Source of the DNA: Loigolactobacillus binensis | GTDB lineage: Bacteria; Bacillota; Bacilli; Lactobacillales; Lactobacillaceae | Assembly (NCBI RefSeq): GCF_005405165.1 | Contig: NZ_BJDN01000004.1 | Coordinates: 91,875-155,874 of the forward strand | Direction: 5' to 3' | Length of the DNA stretch: 64,000 bases | In this document: piece by piece, positions 56,059 to 64,000 of the stretch | Layout: each line of letters begins with the position of its first letter | Position numbering within the stretch: the stretch's first letter is position 1 | Program-made: the position numbers and the translations under genes | The notes under the pieces: model-generated | Seen by the model: only the letters and a program-made list of their open reading frames with translations | What the model was told of the DNA's origin: nothing | Databases searched by the model: none

Positions 56059-56086
56059 AGTGAGCTGAACTTAAGCTCACTTTTTT
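56059..56086 (+). terminator. Terminator after uvrA
   Basis: AGTGAGCT / AGCTCACT, 7-base loop, then T6. Confidence 0.9.
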
Positions 56087-56116
56087 ATTACACAAAATCG
56101 GTCTAATATACAGCTA

Positions 56117-56188
56117 TATACGAATATTTAACTTGTTTATGAATAAATATCAAAAAATGTTGCATTTTTTTTGTTGATGCGTTATGAT
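56117..56188 (+). promoter_or_regulatory. argGH promoter with two ARG-box-like sites
   Basis: TTGCAT (56160-56165), 17-bp spacer, TATGAT (56183-56188). Just upstream TTATGAATAAATATCAAA (56137-56154) closely matches the ArgR operator form TGAATAAATATTCA, and TATACGAATATTTAAC (56117-56132) gives a second, weaker site. Confidence 0.72.
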
Positions 56189-56258
56189 GAATCCATTGAA
56201 TGATTAAAGAAAATTAATTAAGTTTAATAATAATTAAAACGTGTAAGGAGTGGCTTAA

Positions 56259-57479
56259 ATGGCAAAAGAGAAAATTATTTTAGCGTATTCTGGTGGCTTG
56301 GATACTTCAGTGGCAATTCCGTGGTTGATCGAAAAAGGGTACGACGTGGTCGCAACTTGTATCAATGTTGGTGAAGTTGGCAAGGATATGGACTTCATTA
56401 AGTCGAAGGCCTTGAAAATTGGGGCAGTTGCTTCTTACACTTTAGATTGTCGTGAAGAATTCGCCCAGGATTACGTTACCGTTGCCCTGCAAGGTCATAC
56501 CTTGTATGAAGGCGAGTACCCGTTGGTTTCCGCCTTGTCGCGGCCATTGATCGCTAAGAAATTAGTTGAAGTGGCGAAACAAGAAGGCGCCACCGCCATC
56601 GCCCATGGTTGTACTGGTAAAGGGAACGATCAAGTTCGGTTTGAAGTGGCGATTCGCGCTTTAGCACCAGAAATGAAGATCGAAGCTCCAGTTCGGGACT
56701 GGAAATGGTCCCGTGAAGAAGAAATCAACTATGCCAAGGAACATGATATTCCGGTACCAATCAAATTAGGCAGTCCTTACTCCATCGACCAAAACCTTTG
56801 GGGTCGGGCCAACGAAGCCGGCGTCTTGGAAGATCCTTGGGTCACGCCACCAGCAGACGCTTACGATTTGACTAATGCTATCGAGGACACACCGGATGAA
56901 GCCGATAAAGTCGAGATCGAATTTAAACAAGGCGTGCCGGTTGCCTTAAACGGCGAAAAATTAGGCCTAGTTGATTTGATCGCTAAATTAGATAAAATTG
57001 CCGGCAAACACGGTATTGGCCGGATCGATCATATTGAAAATCGGTTAGTCGGCATTAAGTCACGGGAAGTTTACGAAGCCCCAGCTGCCGAAGTTTTGAT
57101 CAAGGCGCATAAAGCTTTGGAAGATCTGACCTTTGAACGTGATTTGGCCCATTTCAAACCAACCATTGAATTGCAATTGACCAACACCATTTATAACGGC
57201 CTTTGGTTCTCACCATTGTTCAGTTCCTTGTTGGCGTTCTTGAAGACGTCGCAACAAGTGGTTACCGGTACGATCCGGGTCAAGTTGTTTAAAGGCAACG
57301 CTACCGTTGAAGGCCGGAAGTCACCATATTCCTTGTACGACAAGAATTTGGCTACTTACACGTCGTCAGATACATTTGATCATGTTTCCGCCGTTGGCTT
57401 CATCAAGCTTTGGGGCCTACCAACACAGGTTTACACTCAAGTGCAGGACAAAGTGAACGCAGATCAGGCAAAGGAGTAA
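56259..57479 (+). CDS. argG: Argininosuccinate synthase
   Basis: Joins citrulline and aspartate with ATP to give argininosuccinate. Length 406 residues. Seen: P-loop-like [32 protein letters not shown], and [17 protein letters not shown]. Start ATG 56259 with AAGGAG. Base composition looks richer in GC (for example 33 of 60 at 56581-56640) than neighbours, with many GCC/ACC/GGC codons. It forms an operon with argH, 3 bp apart, probably controlled by ArgR. Confidence 0.98.
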   Translation: MAKEKIILAYSGGLDTSVAIPWLIEKGYDVVATCINVGEVGKDMDFIKSKALKIGAVASYTLDCREEFAQDYVTVALQGHTLYEGEYPLVSALSRPLIAKKLVEVAKQEGATAIAHGCTGKGNDQVRFEVAIRALAPEMKIEAPVRDWKWSREEEINYAKEHDIPVPIKLGSPYSIDQNLWGRANEAGVLEDPWVTPPADAYDLTNAIEDTPDEADKVEIEFKQGVPVALNGEKLGLVDLIAKLDKIAGKHGIGRIDHIENRLVGIKSREVYEAPAAEVLIKAHKALEDLTFERDLAHFKPTIELQLTNTIYNGLWFSPLFSSLLAFLKTSQQVVTGTIRVKLFKGNATVEGRKSPYSLYDKNLATYTSSDTFDHVSAVGFIKLWGLPTQVYTQVQDKVNADQAKE

Positions 57480-57482
57480 TTT

Positions 57483-58865
57483 ATGGCAGAAAATCATCAA
57501 TTATGGGGCGGCCGTTTTACCGCAGAGCCAAGCGAATATGTACAAAGCTTCGGCGCATCGATCCATTTTGATCAAAAAATGGCGGCTGAGGATCTGCACG
57601 GCTCATTAGCACACGTTGCGATGCTGAAGCACACCGGCATTTTAAAGGGCGACGAAGCCGATCAGATCACGGCGGGCCTGCACACGCTGCAGCACAAATT
57701 AGCGGCTGGCGAATTGCATTTCACCATTGAAAATGAAGATATTCATTTAAATCTGGAAAGCTTATTGACTGCCGAGATCGGCCCCGTGGCTGGTAAATTA
57801 CACACTGCCCGCAGTCGGAATGATCAAGTGGCGACGGACATGCATTTGTACCTGAAAAATCAGTTGCACACGATTTTGGACTTGATTGTTAAGTTACAAA
57901 AAGTTGTGGTAGATAAGGCCGATCAGCACGTGGAAACGCTGATGCCTGGCTACACCCACATGCAGCACGCCCAACCGATCTCTTACGCCCATTATTTAAT
58001 GGCCTACTACGAAATGTTGCAGCGGGACTACGACCGCTTTGAATTTAATTTAAAGCATACCGATCGTTCTCCACTGGGTGCGGCTGCCTTAGCTGGCACG
58101 ACTTTCCCGATTGATCGCGAATACAGTGCCGCGCAATTAGGTTTTACTGATGTCTACCAAAATAGTTTGGATGCGGTCAGTGATCGTGACTTTATTCTGG
58201 AGTTTCTCAGCAACTGTGCCCAATTGATGATGCACCTTTCCCGTTTCTGCGAAGAGATCATTTTGTGGGATACCCAAGAATTCCAGTATGTGGAATTATC
58301 CGACACGTACTCCACCGGTAGTTCGATCATGCCGCAGAAAAAGAATCCGGACATGGCCGAATTGATCCGCGGCAAAACTGGCCGGGTCTACGGTGACCTA
58401 ATGGGCTTGTTGACGGTGATGAAAGGCTTGCCGCTGGCGTATAACAAGGATTTCCAAGAAGACAAAGAAGGCATGTTCGATGCGGTTGATACCGTCGAAC
58501 AATCGTTGACGGTTTTCCGGGGAATGCTGGCTACGTTGACGGTGAAAACTGACAATCTGGCCCACGCCACTAGTCACGATTTCTCCAACGCCACTGAGTT
58601 AGCTGATTATTTAGCCAGCAAAGGCTTACCGTTCCGTCAGGCGCACGAATTAGTCGGCGAGTTAGTTTTGAAATGCATTCAAGAACATAAATACTTGAAG
58701 GACGTTTCGCTAGCTGACTATCAGGCGTTGTCGCCATTGATCGCCGCGGATGTTTACCAGGCACTAGATCCGCGTACAGCAGTGGCCCGGCGCAATTCGT
58801 TGGGTGGCACTGGCTTTGATCAGATCAAAAAACAAATCGCTGCCGCTAAGGCACATTTACAATGA
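57483..58865 (+). CDS. argH: Argininosuccinate lyase
   Basis: Splits argininosuccinate into arginine and fumarate. Length 460 residues. Seen: [22 protein letters not shown]-type [14 protein letters not shown], and the fumarase-superfamily signature [16 protein letters not shown]. No SD separate from the argG end region; GGAGTAATTTATG serves both. With argG it makes the last two steps to arginine; no other arg genes are in the window. GC looks high (34 of 60 at 57661-57720). Confidence 0.98.
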   Translation: MAENHQLWGGRFTAEPSEYVQSFGASIHFDQKMAAEDLHGSLAHVAMLKHTGILKGDEADQITAGLHTLQHKLAAGELHFTIENEDIHLNLESLLTAEIGPVAGKLHTARSRNDQVATDMHLYLKNQLHTILDLIVKLQKVVVDKADQHVETLMPGYTHMQHAQPISYAHYLMAYYEMLQRDYDRFEFNLKHTDRSPLGAAALAGTTFPIDREYSAAQLGFTDVYQNSLDAVSDRDFILEFLSNCAQLMMHLSRFCEEIILWDTQEFQYVELSDTYSTGSSIMPQKKNPDMAELIRGKTGRVYGDLMGLLTVMKGLPLAYNKDFQEDKEGMFDAVDTVEQSLTVFRGMLATLTVKTDNLAHATSHDFSNATELADYLASKGLPFRQAHELVGELVLKCIQEHKYLKDVSLADYQALSPLIAADVYQALDPRTAVARRNSLGGTGFDQIKKQIAAAKAHLQ

Positions 58866-58870
58866 TGACT

Positions 58871-58906
58871 AAAACTTTGCCGTGCAAAAACGGTAAAGTT
58901 TTTTTT
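58871..58906 (+). terminator. Terminator after argH
   Basis: AAAACTTTGCCG / CGGTAAAGTTTT (one wobble), 8-base loop, then T8. Confidence 0.92.
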
Positions 58907-59080
58907 ATGTCCAATATAATTAGTACGGCTAGTGGCTACTTTTTGTGTGCTCAAATTTTTTCGTTCTCAGTCCGTTATTTCTAAACGCTTTCTCATCTGA
59001 ATCAACTATAATAAAAGTAGTAAATTGGATAGGGAAATATTGGTTGGTGCTGCTACTAAAACGTTGGGAGGCGTTGCGGT

Positions 59081-59467
59081 ATGAAGAATCAAGCAAAGTT
59101 ATTAAGTGTCGGTTCATGGCTTTTAGGTTGTGCCGCGATTATGTTGATAACAGCTAACGCGGGCACGCCGGAGTTGGTGCTATTTAATGGGATAGGTATG
59201 TGGATTGCCGTAGGTATTTATACGGTGTTGTATGTTTTGCCCTTACTTGGCGGTATGATCAAAATGGACTACGGGTATTATCTTTTAACGGGTTGGTTAG
59301 CAATTAGTTTATTGTTGTTTGTATTGGCAGTGATACCGGCATTATTTAGTGGTGGTACGATTGGTGTAAGCATTGGTCTAGCTATTGTGGCACTATTAGG
59401 GATCATTGATTTGTTGACTTGGTTGCCGCTGGCATTGATACCGCAACGGCCATTACAAAAAAATTAA
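59081..59467 (+). CDS. Small four-span membrane protein, function unknown
   Basis: Length 128 residues; no family recognised. Seen: four hydrophobic stretches (about 8-26, 31-55, 63-88, 95-120) and short polar ends; no catalytic or binding motif. Start ATG 59081 with GGGAGGCG. A -10 TATAAT lies at 59007-59012. Monocistronic, between the argH and its own terminators; the neighbours give no clue. Confidence 0.7.
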   Translation: MKNQAKLLSVGSWLLGCAAIMLITANAGTPELVLFNGIGMWIAVGIYTVLYVLPLLGGMIKMDYGYYLLTGWLAISLLLFVLAVIPALFSGGTIGVSIGLAIVALLGIIDLLTWLPLALIPQRPLQKN

Positions 59468-59479
59468 ATTGTTGTGCGG

Positions 59480-59516
59480 AAGCTGTGACGTCGGTAATGG
59501 ATGGCGCGGCTTTTTA
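59480..59516 (+). terminator. Terminator after the small membrane protein
   Basis: AAGCTGTG / CGCGGCTT stem with wobble pairs, then T5. Confidence 0.65.
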
Positions 59517-59646
59517 TTTGTTCCTAAACAGATCCATTTAAGTCGAAGACTAGCAATGATACACCCGGTATGTTACACTTGTTCAGATGTGTTTAATGAG
59601 ACACTAGGTGGCGTTGCCATTAAAGCGCTGCGAAAGGATGTTAAAA

Positions 59647-60531
59647 ATGGTAGATACGTTAAATTTAGTGGTGATCACTGGGATGAGTGGTGCTGGTAAA
59701 ACAGTCGCTATGCAAAGTTTTGAAGATCTCGGCTATTTTTGTGTAGATAATATGCCGCCCAGCTTGTTACCAAAGTTTTGGGAATTAGTGAAGGAATCCG
59801 GTAAAGTGACCAAAATTGCTTTAGTTATTGATCTGCGTTCCCGGGCTTTTTATGACCAAATGGACGAAATGTTGGCTAATTTGGATAACACTAATTTTGT
59901 GACTACGAAAATTCTTTTCTTAGATGCTTCCAATGAAGAATTAGTTTCTCGCTATAAAGAAACACGGCGTGCCCATCCATTAGCGATGGAAGGCCGTTTG
60001 TTAGACGGAATCGTTAAGGAGCGGCGTCTATTATCGGAAATTAAAAATCGTTCCCAATTGATCGTGGATACATCTAATTTAACGCCACGACAATTGCGGG
60101 AAGAAATTTTTGATAATTTTAAATCGGCGGAAACACAGACCTTTCATGTGGAAGTTATGTCGTTTGGTTTTAAATATGGCGTGCCGATCGATGCAGACAT
60201 TGTAATGGACGTGCGTTTCTTACCGAATCCCTACTATGTACCAGAATTTAAGAAATTAACTGGTTTGAACCAAGCCGTTTATGATTATGTAATGCAGCAG
60301 CCGGCCACAGAAGACTTTTACGAACGTTTCAGCAGCATGCTGCACGTGATCATGCCGGGTTATGAAAAAGAAGGTAAAACGAGTCTAACGATTGCAATCG
60401 GCTGCACCGGCGGGCAACATCGTTCGGTGGCGATCGCCGAGCGTTTAGGGAAGGATCTTGGTCAACATTATCCGGTCGAAACTAGTCATCGTGATATGAA
60501 TAAGCGAAAGGAAACGGTGAACCGCTCATGA
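59647..60531 (+). CDS. rapZ: RapZ/YvcJ-family nucleotide-binding protein
   Basis: P-loop protein of the RapZ family (RNase adapter in enterobacteria; YvcJ, linked to competence, in Bacillus). Length 294 residues from ATG 59647 (SD AAAGGA); a longer in-frame start at 59608 lacks an SD. Seen: Walker [33 protein letters not shown] and the C-terminal [16 protein letters not shown]. It overlaps yvcK by 4 bases. Confidence 0.95.
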   Translation: MVDTLNLVVITGMSGAGKTVAMQSFEDLGYFCVDNMPPSLLPKFWELVKESGKVTKIALVIDLRSRAFYDQMDEMLANLDNTNFVTTKILFLDASNEELVSRYKETRRAHPLAMEGRLLDGIVKERRLLSEIKNRSQLIVDTSNLTPRQLREEIFDNFKSAETQTFHVEVMSFGFKYGVPIDADIVMDVRFLPNPYYVPEFKKLTGLNQAVYDYVMQQPATEDFYERFSSMLHVIMPGYEKEGKTSLTIAIGCTGGQHRSVAIAERLGKDLGQHYPVETSHRDMNKRKETVNRS

Positions 60532-61529
60532 CAAGATCCCCACGTAATTATCGACGCCCTAAAATGGTGGTGATCGGTGGGGGAACTGGGTTACCCGTTA
60601 TCCTCAGAAGTCTACACAAACAAAATGCAGATATCACGGCGATCGTAACGGTGGCCGATGACGGTGGCTCGTCTGGTGCTATTCGCAATTATGTGAACGT
60701 TGTACCACCTGGTGATATTCGGAATGTTTTAGTTGCGTTATCTAACTTACCACAACTTTATTTGGATATTTTCCAGTATCGCTTTAATAGTGATGATTCA
60801 TTTCTCGGCGGCCACGCTATCGGTAATTTGATCATTGCTGCGTTGTCGGAAATGCGTTCTGGTATTTTTGATGCCGTTCAAGAATTGTCGAGTATGATGC
60901 GTATCGACGGCCATGTTTATCCGGCCAGTGATGATCCCTTGGTTTTGAATGCACATTTTAGTGACGGCACAGAAATTGCCGGTGAAGCAGAAATTACGGC
61001 TGCTGGTAAAAGCATTGATCGAGTTTGGGTGACCCCGGCTGATCCGACACACGCCGAACCCCAAGCGGTTCAAGCGGTGATTGCTGCAATTATGGATGCC
61101 GACACAGTTGTACTAGGTCCCGGCAGCTTATTTACAAGTATTTTGCCTAATTTAATGATCAGCAATGTCGGGCAGGCGGTTCGACAGACTAAGGCCGACG
61201 TGACCTATGTTTGTAATATTATGACGCAAAAAGGTGAAACGGAGCATTTTACTGATGCCGATCATGTGCGTGTTTTGGCACATCACTTAGGGGGTCAATT
61301 TGTTAACACGGTATTGGTCAACACGGAACCAGTGCCACCAGATTATTTGGATCACCAAAAGTATGACGAATACTTAGTGCAAGTTGAGCATGATTTTAAG
61401 GGTTTACGCGGCTTAGGCTGCCGAGTGATTTCTGATAACTTTTTATCATTGCACGATCGTGGTGTCTTTCACGATGGTGATAAGGTCGCCCAAGAACTGC
61501 TGAATCTAGCCTTTCAACCACACGATTAA
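60528..61529 (+). CDS. yvcK: YvcK/gluconeogenesis factor (YvcK/CofD-like)
   Basis: CofD-like UDP-sugar-binding protein needed for growth on gluconeogenic carbon and for wall homeostasis in Bacillus. Length 333 residues. Seen: [44 protein letters not shown], and [20 protein letters not shown] 60528 overlaps rapZ (ATGA). Confidence 0.95.
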   Translation: MTRSPRNYRRPKMVVIGGGTGLPVILRSLHKQNADITAIVTVADDGGSSGAIRNYVNVVPPGDIRNVLVALSNLPQLYLDIFQYRFNSDDSFLGGHAIGNLIIAALSEMRSGIFDAVQELSSMMRIDGHVYPASDDPLVLNAHFSDGTEIAGEAEITAAGKSIDRVWVTPADPTHAEPQAVQAVIAAIMDADTVVLGPGSLFTSILPNLMISNVGQAVRQTKADVTYVCNIMTQKGETEHFTDADHVRVLAHHLGGQFVNTVLVNTEPVPPDYLDHQKYDEYLVQVEHDFKGLRGLGCRVISDNFLSLHDRGVFHDGDKVAQELLNLAFQPHD

Positions 61530-61549
61530 CAAGAAAGTAGGTGGCCGCT

Positions 61550-62497
61550 TTGGGTTCATATGCTAGTGAAGTAAAAAAAGAACTCACTACGCTGGAGGTT
61601 CACCGCGAACATGCGCGGGCTGAATTAGAGGCGTTGATCCGAATGAACGGTTCGCTAAGCATCGCCAATCATCAATTTATTCTAAATGTACAGACAGAAA
61701 ATCCGGCGATCGCTCGCCGAATCTACGCACTTTTACGGGATAACTACGCAATCGAAGCTGAATTGTTAGTGCGCCGTAAAATGAAGTTGAAGAAAAATAA
61801 TTTATATATTGTACGTTTGAAACAAGGTAGTACTGTAGTACTCAATGATCTGCACATATTGGCGGGAACCTCAACCTTGTCAACATTACCATCAGCAGAG
61901 GTCAAAGCTTCGGATCAAAAGGTACGTTCTTATTTGCGGGGAGCTTTTCTGGCCGGCGGCTCGGTCAATAATCCTGAAACTAGTCGCTATCACTTAGAAA
62001 TCTACTCATTGTACGAAGAGCACAATCAACAAGTTGCCGCGATGATCAATCAATTTGGCTTAAACGCCCGCGTTACTGAACGTCGGGGAGGCTATATTGT
62101 TTATCTCAAGGAGGGCGAAAAGATCGCAGATTTTTTGCAATTGATCGGGGCAACCAGTGCTATGCTTAAGTTTGAGGATATTCGGATTGTGCGCGACATG
62201 CGTAATTCAGTTAATCGATTGGTTAATTGTGAAACTGCAAATTTAAATAAAACAATCGACGCTGCCACCCATCAAGTGGAAAATATTAGATTTATTCAGC
62301 AGATCGTCGGGTTAGATAGCTTGCCCCAAAAATTGCAGGAAATCGCAATTTTACGGTTAGCTAATCCGGATATCACGTTGAAAGAATTAGGTGAATTGGT
62401 TCCCAGTGGCGCGATCTCTAAATCAGGGATCAACCACCGACTGCGAAAACTAATGCAGATCGCCGATAATTTACGTGCTGGTAAAGTGACTTCATGA
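61550..62497 (+). CDS. whiA: WhiA, DNA-binding protein with LAGLIDADG-like domain
   Basis: WhiA family (YvcL in Bacillus), linked to cell division and nucleoid organisation. Length 315 residues from TTG 61550 ([13 protein letters not shown]), 7 bases after AGGTGG; GTG 61541 overlaps that SD. Seen: N-terminal [14 protein letters not shown], the homing-endonuclease-like core with [22 protein letters not shown], and a C-terminal HTH ([20 protein letters not shown]). Third gene of rapZ-yvcK-whiA. Confidence 0.95.
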   Translation: MGSYASEVKKELTTLEVHREHARAELEALIRMNGSLSIANHQFILNVQTENPAIARRIYALLRDNYAIEAELLVRRKMKLKKNNLYIVRLKQGSTVVLNDLHILAGTSTLSTLPSAEVKASDQKVRSYLRGAFLAGGSVNNPETSRYHLEIYSLYEEHNQQVAAMINQFGLNARVTERRGGYIVYLKEGEKIADFLQLIGATSAMLKFEDIRIVRDMRNSVNRLVNCETANLNKTIDAATHQVENIRFIQQIVGLDSLPQKLQEIAILRLANPDITLKELGELVPSGAISKSGINHRLRKLMQIADNLRAGKVTS

Positions 62498-62537
62498 ATG
62501 AAGAACAACCAATTCAGTTTAAAATCAGTAGGTACTG

Positions 62538-62572
62538 AAAAAAGCCGCGGGAACATTTTCTCGCGGCTTTTT
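62538..62572 (+). terminator. Terminator after whiA, likely bidirectional
   Basis: AAAAAGCCGCG / CGCGGCTTTTT stem between convergent genes. Confidence 0.92.
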
Positions 62573-62611
62573 AGTATGGCTTCAGTTAAATGGCGTTATA
62601 AGATTAGAACT

Positions 62612-63124
62612 TTAAATCAGCTTGGTCAGTTCCGCCGGTGTGATTTTTTCGTCAAAAATAGCGGCACCAATAATGATAGTGGGAACAAATTGAATATTGG
62701 CAGCCTGTGTTTCCTTTAAAACTAGGTCAATCATAGTTTGATTAGGCTGCTTAGGTAAAGCCAGTTGCCGTTCGATGTAGTCATCAATTTCGGAATGACT
62801 TAGGTTTTCACCCCAGTCTTTTTGATGGGCGAAGAGAAATTTTATTGCCGCATAAGCCTTTTCTGGTTGCGCGTAAGGAATGTGGTGTTGGGCCACGTTT
62901 CCTTTTTGCAATTTTTCTTTAGGCTTATCAAAGAATTTAAAAAATCGTTTGACCCGACCGTTTTGGACAGCAGGTTCTAAAAGTGGCGCGGCCTTTTCAA
63001 ACCATTGTTTACAGTAAGGACAACGGAGGTTAATAAATTCAATAACCGTAATTGGGGCGTTGTTAGCACCGATTACTAGGCCACGTTGGCTGATTTTAGC
63101 GGGATTGATCTGACTTGTCTCCAT
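62612..63124 (-). CDS. Cytoplasmic DsbA-like thioredoxin-fold protein
   Basis: Length 170 residues, no signal peptide. Seen: redox motif CPYC in INLRCPYCKQWFEKA and cis-Pro region QFVPTIIIGA. Resembles the DsbA-family oxidoreductases/YjbH- or thioredoxin_4-like proteins; target unknown. Start ATG 63122-63124 with GGAGGT. Lies downstream of clpP on the same strand, separated by a terminator. Confidence 0.82.
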   Translation of the reverse strand: METSQINPAKISQRGLVIGANNAPITVIEFINLRCPYCKQWFEKAAPLLEPAVQNGRVKRFFKFFDKPKEKLQKGNVAQHHIPYAQPEKAYAAIKFLFAHQKDWGENLSHSEIDDYIERQLALPKQPNQTMIDLVLKETQAANIQFVPTIIIGAAIFDEKITPAELTKLI

Positions 63125-63136
63125 TTTAGCACCTCC

Positions 63137-63169
63137 AAAAATACCCTACCGGCTAAGGCCAGTAGGGTA
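63137..63169 (-). terminator. Terminator after clpP
   Basis: On the minus strand TACCCTACT / GGTAGGGTA stem followed by T5. Confidence 0.8.
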
Positions 63170-63178
63170 AAAGTGAAT

Positions 63179-63760
63179 TTATTTTTGGTTAACCATGATT
63201 TTGTCGATCAAACCATAATCCAACGCTTCCTGCGCAGTTAAATAATGATCACGATCAGTATCTTTTTGAATGGTAGCCAGATCCTGGCCAGAAGCTTCAG
63301 CCAAGATCTTGTTCAAACGATTCCGTGTTTTCAAAATTTCCCGTGCTGCGATCTCAATTTCAGTTTGCTGACCTTGGGCACCACCTAATGGTTGATGGAT
63401 TAAGACCGTTGAATTTGGCAAAGCAAAACGCTTGCCCTTAGTACCAGCCGTAAGTAAAACGCTGGCCATAGAAGCAGCCATGCCCATTGCGATCGTTTGA
63501 ACATCAGCTTTAATGAAGTTCATGGTATCGTAAATAGCTAAGCCGGCTGAAACAGAGCCACCAGGAGAGTTGATGTAAATTGAAACATCCTTTTCTGAAT
63601 CCTGCGCATCCAAGAAGAGTAATTGGGCAATGATCGAGTTGGCCATTTGGTCGTTTACTTCACCAGATAACATGATGATACGGTCTTTTAACAGACGTGA
63701 ATAAATATCGTAAGCACGTTCGCCCCGTGAAGATTGTTCAATGACTGTAGGAACTAACAT
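63179..63760 (-). CDS. clpP: ATP-dependent Clp protease proteolytic subunit
   Basis: Serine protease core that works with ClpX/ClpC/ClpE in protein quality control. Length 193 residues. Catalytic triad visible: Ser97 (GMAASMAS), His122 (LIHQPLGG) and Asp171 (DRDHYLT). Start ATG 63758-63760 with AGGAGG. Upstream on the minus strand are a -35 TTGACC inside a CtsR box and a CIRCE-like inverted repeat, so heat-shock control is expected. Confidence 0.98.
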   Translation of the reverse strand: MLVPTVIEQSSRGERAYDIYSRLLKDRIIMLSGEVNDQMANSIIAQLLFLDAQDSEKDVSIYINSPGGSVSAGLAIYDTMNFIKADVQTIAMGMAASMASVLLTAGTKGKRFALPNSTVLIHQPLGGAQGQQTEIEIAAREILKTRNRLNKILAEASGQDLATIQKDTDRDHYLTAQEALDYGLIDKIMVNQK

Positions 63761-63796
63761 AGTGTGACCTCCTAAAGTTTCAAGTTTAAATTAATT

Positions 63797-63851
63797 TTAG
63801 CACTCAATTAAGTGTAATGCTAGTTTAGTCTATTGGTCAAAAAAGGTCAAA
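63797..63851 (-). promoter_or_regulatory. clpP control region: CtsR box and CIRCE-like element
   Basis: CtsR box: GGTCAAA-AAA-GGTCAAA at 63835-63851 (plus-strand reading), exact to the heptad direct-repeat consensus. Minus-strand -35 TTGACC overlaps it, with TACACT as -10 (18 bp). CIRCE-like: TTAGCACTC (63797-63805, 9 of 9) N9 TAATGCTAG (63815-63823, 6 of 9). Confidence 0.8.
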
Positions 63852-63986
63852 TAATTAGTTGCTAAAATTTCTAATTAATTAATCTGTGGACTTGATTAGG
63901 CGTAAGCACCCAATAACAGACCGACTATAAATAGCGTATCGGCCGCGGTATGATAGCCTCATCATAAGAAATGGTGAGGTGTTTTT

Positions 63987-64000
63987 ATGCTCAATAAACC
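63987..64000 (+). CDS. Start of a gene cut by the window edge
   Basis: ATG 63987 follows GGTGAGGTG; only four codons (MLNK) are visible. A -10-like TATGAT lies at 63949-63954. No product can be named. Confidence 0.35.

Overview
The window is a chromosomal segment of a Firmicute of the Lactobacillaceae type. Pointers are the gene order ymfM/rodZ-pgsA-cinA-recA-rny, comFA-comFC-hpf-secA-prfB, hprK-lgt-gpsA-trxB, uvrB-uvrA and rapZ-yvcK-whiA-clpP; strong AGGAGG ribosome binding sites; frequent TTG/GTG starts; SOS, CtsR and CIRCE-type operators; and moderate GC. I cannot name the species with confidence; a Loigolactobacillus- or Lacticaseibacillus-like genome would fit. No tRNA, rRNA, CRISPR array, prophage or insertion sequence was seen.

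Layout. 0-8 kb: cell shape, phospholipid, competence and RNA-decay genes (rodZ, pgsA, cinA, recA, rny) and the wall-polymer initiator tagO, with a striking 108-bp tandem repeat in front of pgsA. 8-16 kb: yigZ-like gene, comFA/comFC, hpf, secA and prfB with its programmed frameshift. 16-25 kb: a PDZ membrane protein, PhoP/PhoR-type two-component system and the pstS-C-A-B-B-phoU phosphate system, with a PhoP-box-like array before pstS. 25-38 kb: the accessory region. It holds two SsuABC/TauABC-type importers, a sugar-isomerase-like protein, a class II aldolase, a phosphofructokinase-like kinase, an aldehyde dehydrogenase, a membrane acyltransferase and an AMP-forming acyl-CoA synthetase. 38-43 kb: a MazG-like gene, a LiaX/LiaY/LiaZ-type envelope-stress operon with an extra member, and a MarR-MFS pair with a perfect 28-bp palindromic operator. 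43-64 kb: hprK, lgt, gpsA, a TPR protein, trxB, phosphoglucomutase, a YfbR-like HD protein, uvrBA, argGH, rapZ-yvcK-whiA, a DsbA-like protein and clpP.

The main candidate for something new is 25-38 kb. Isomerase, PFK-like kinase, class II aldolase and aldehyde dehydrogenase beside sulfonate-type importers match, step for step, an isomerase-kinase-aldolase-dehydrogenase route for a sulfonated sugar such as sulfoquinovose. That substrate is inference. Three promoters in the cluster (both importer operons and the dehydrogenase-kinase operon) carry the same element: two TTTAAG-like hexamers 11 bp apart with a -10 box exactly 10 bp downstream. This layout resembles an OmpR/PhoB-family site, and the pst promoter next door has TTTACA repeats at the same 11-bp pitch. 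The second importer operon also embeds a membrane acyltransferase and an acyl-CoA synthetase through overlapping genes, suggesting that the imported compound or its product is acylated or CoA-activated.

Limits: all calls come from reading motifs and translations by eye. No alignment, folding or database search was run, and start codons were moved to the best ribosome binding site where stated.
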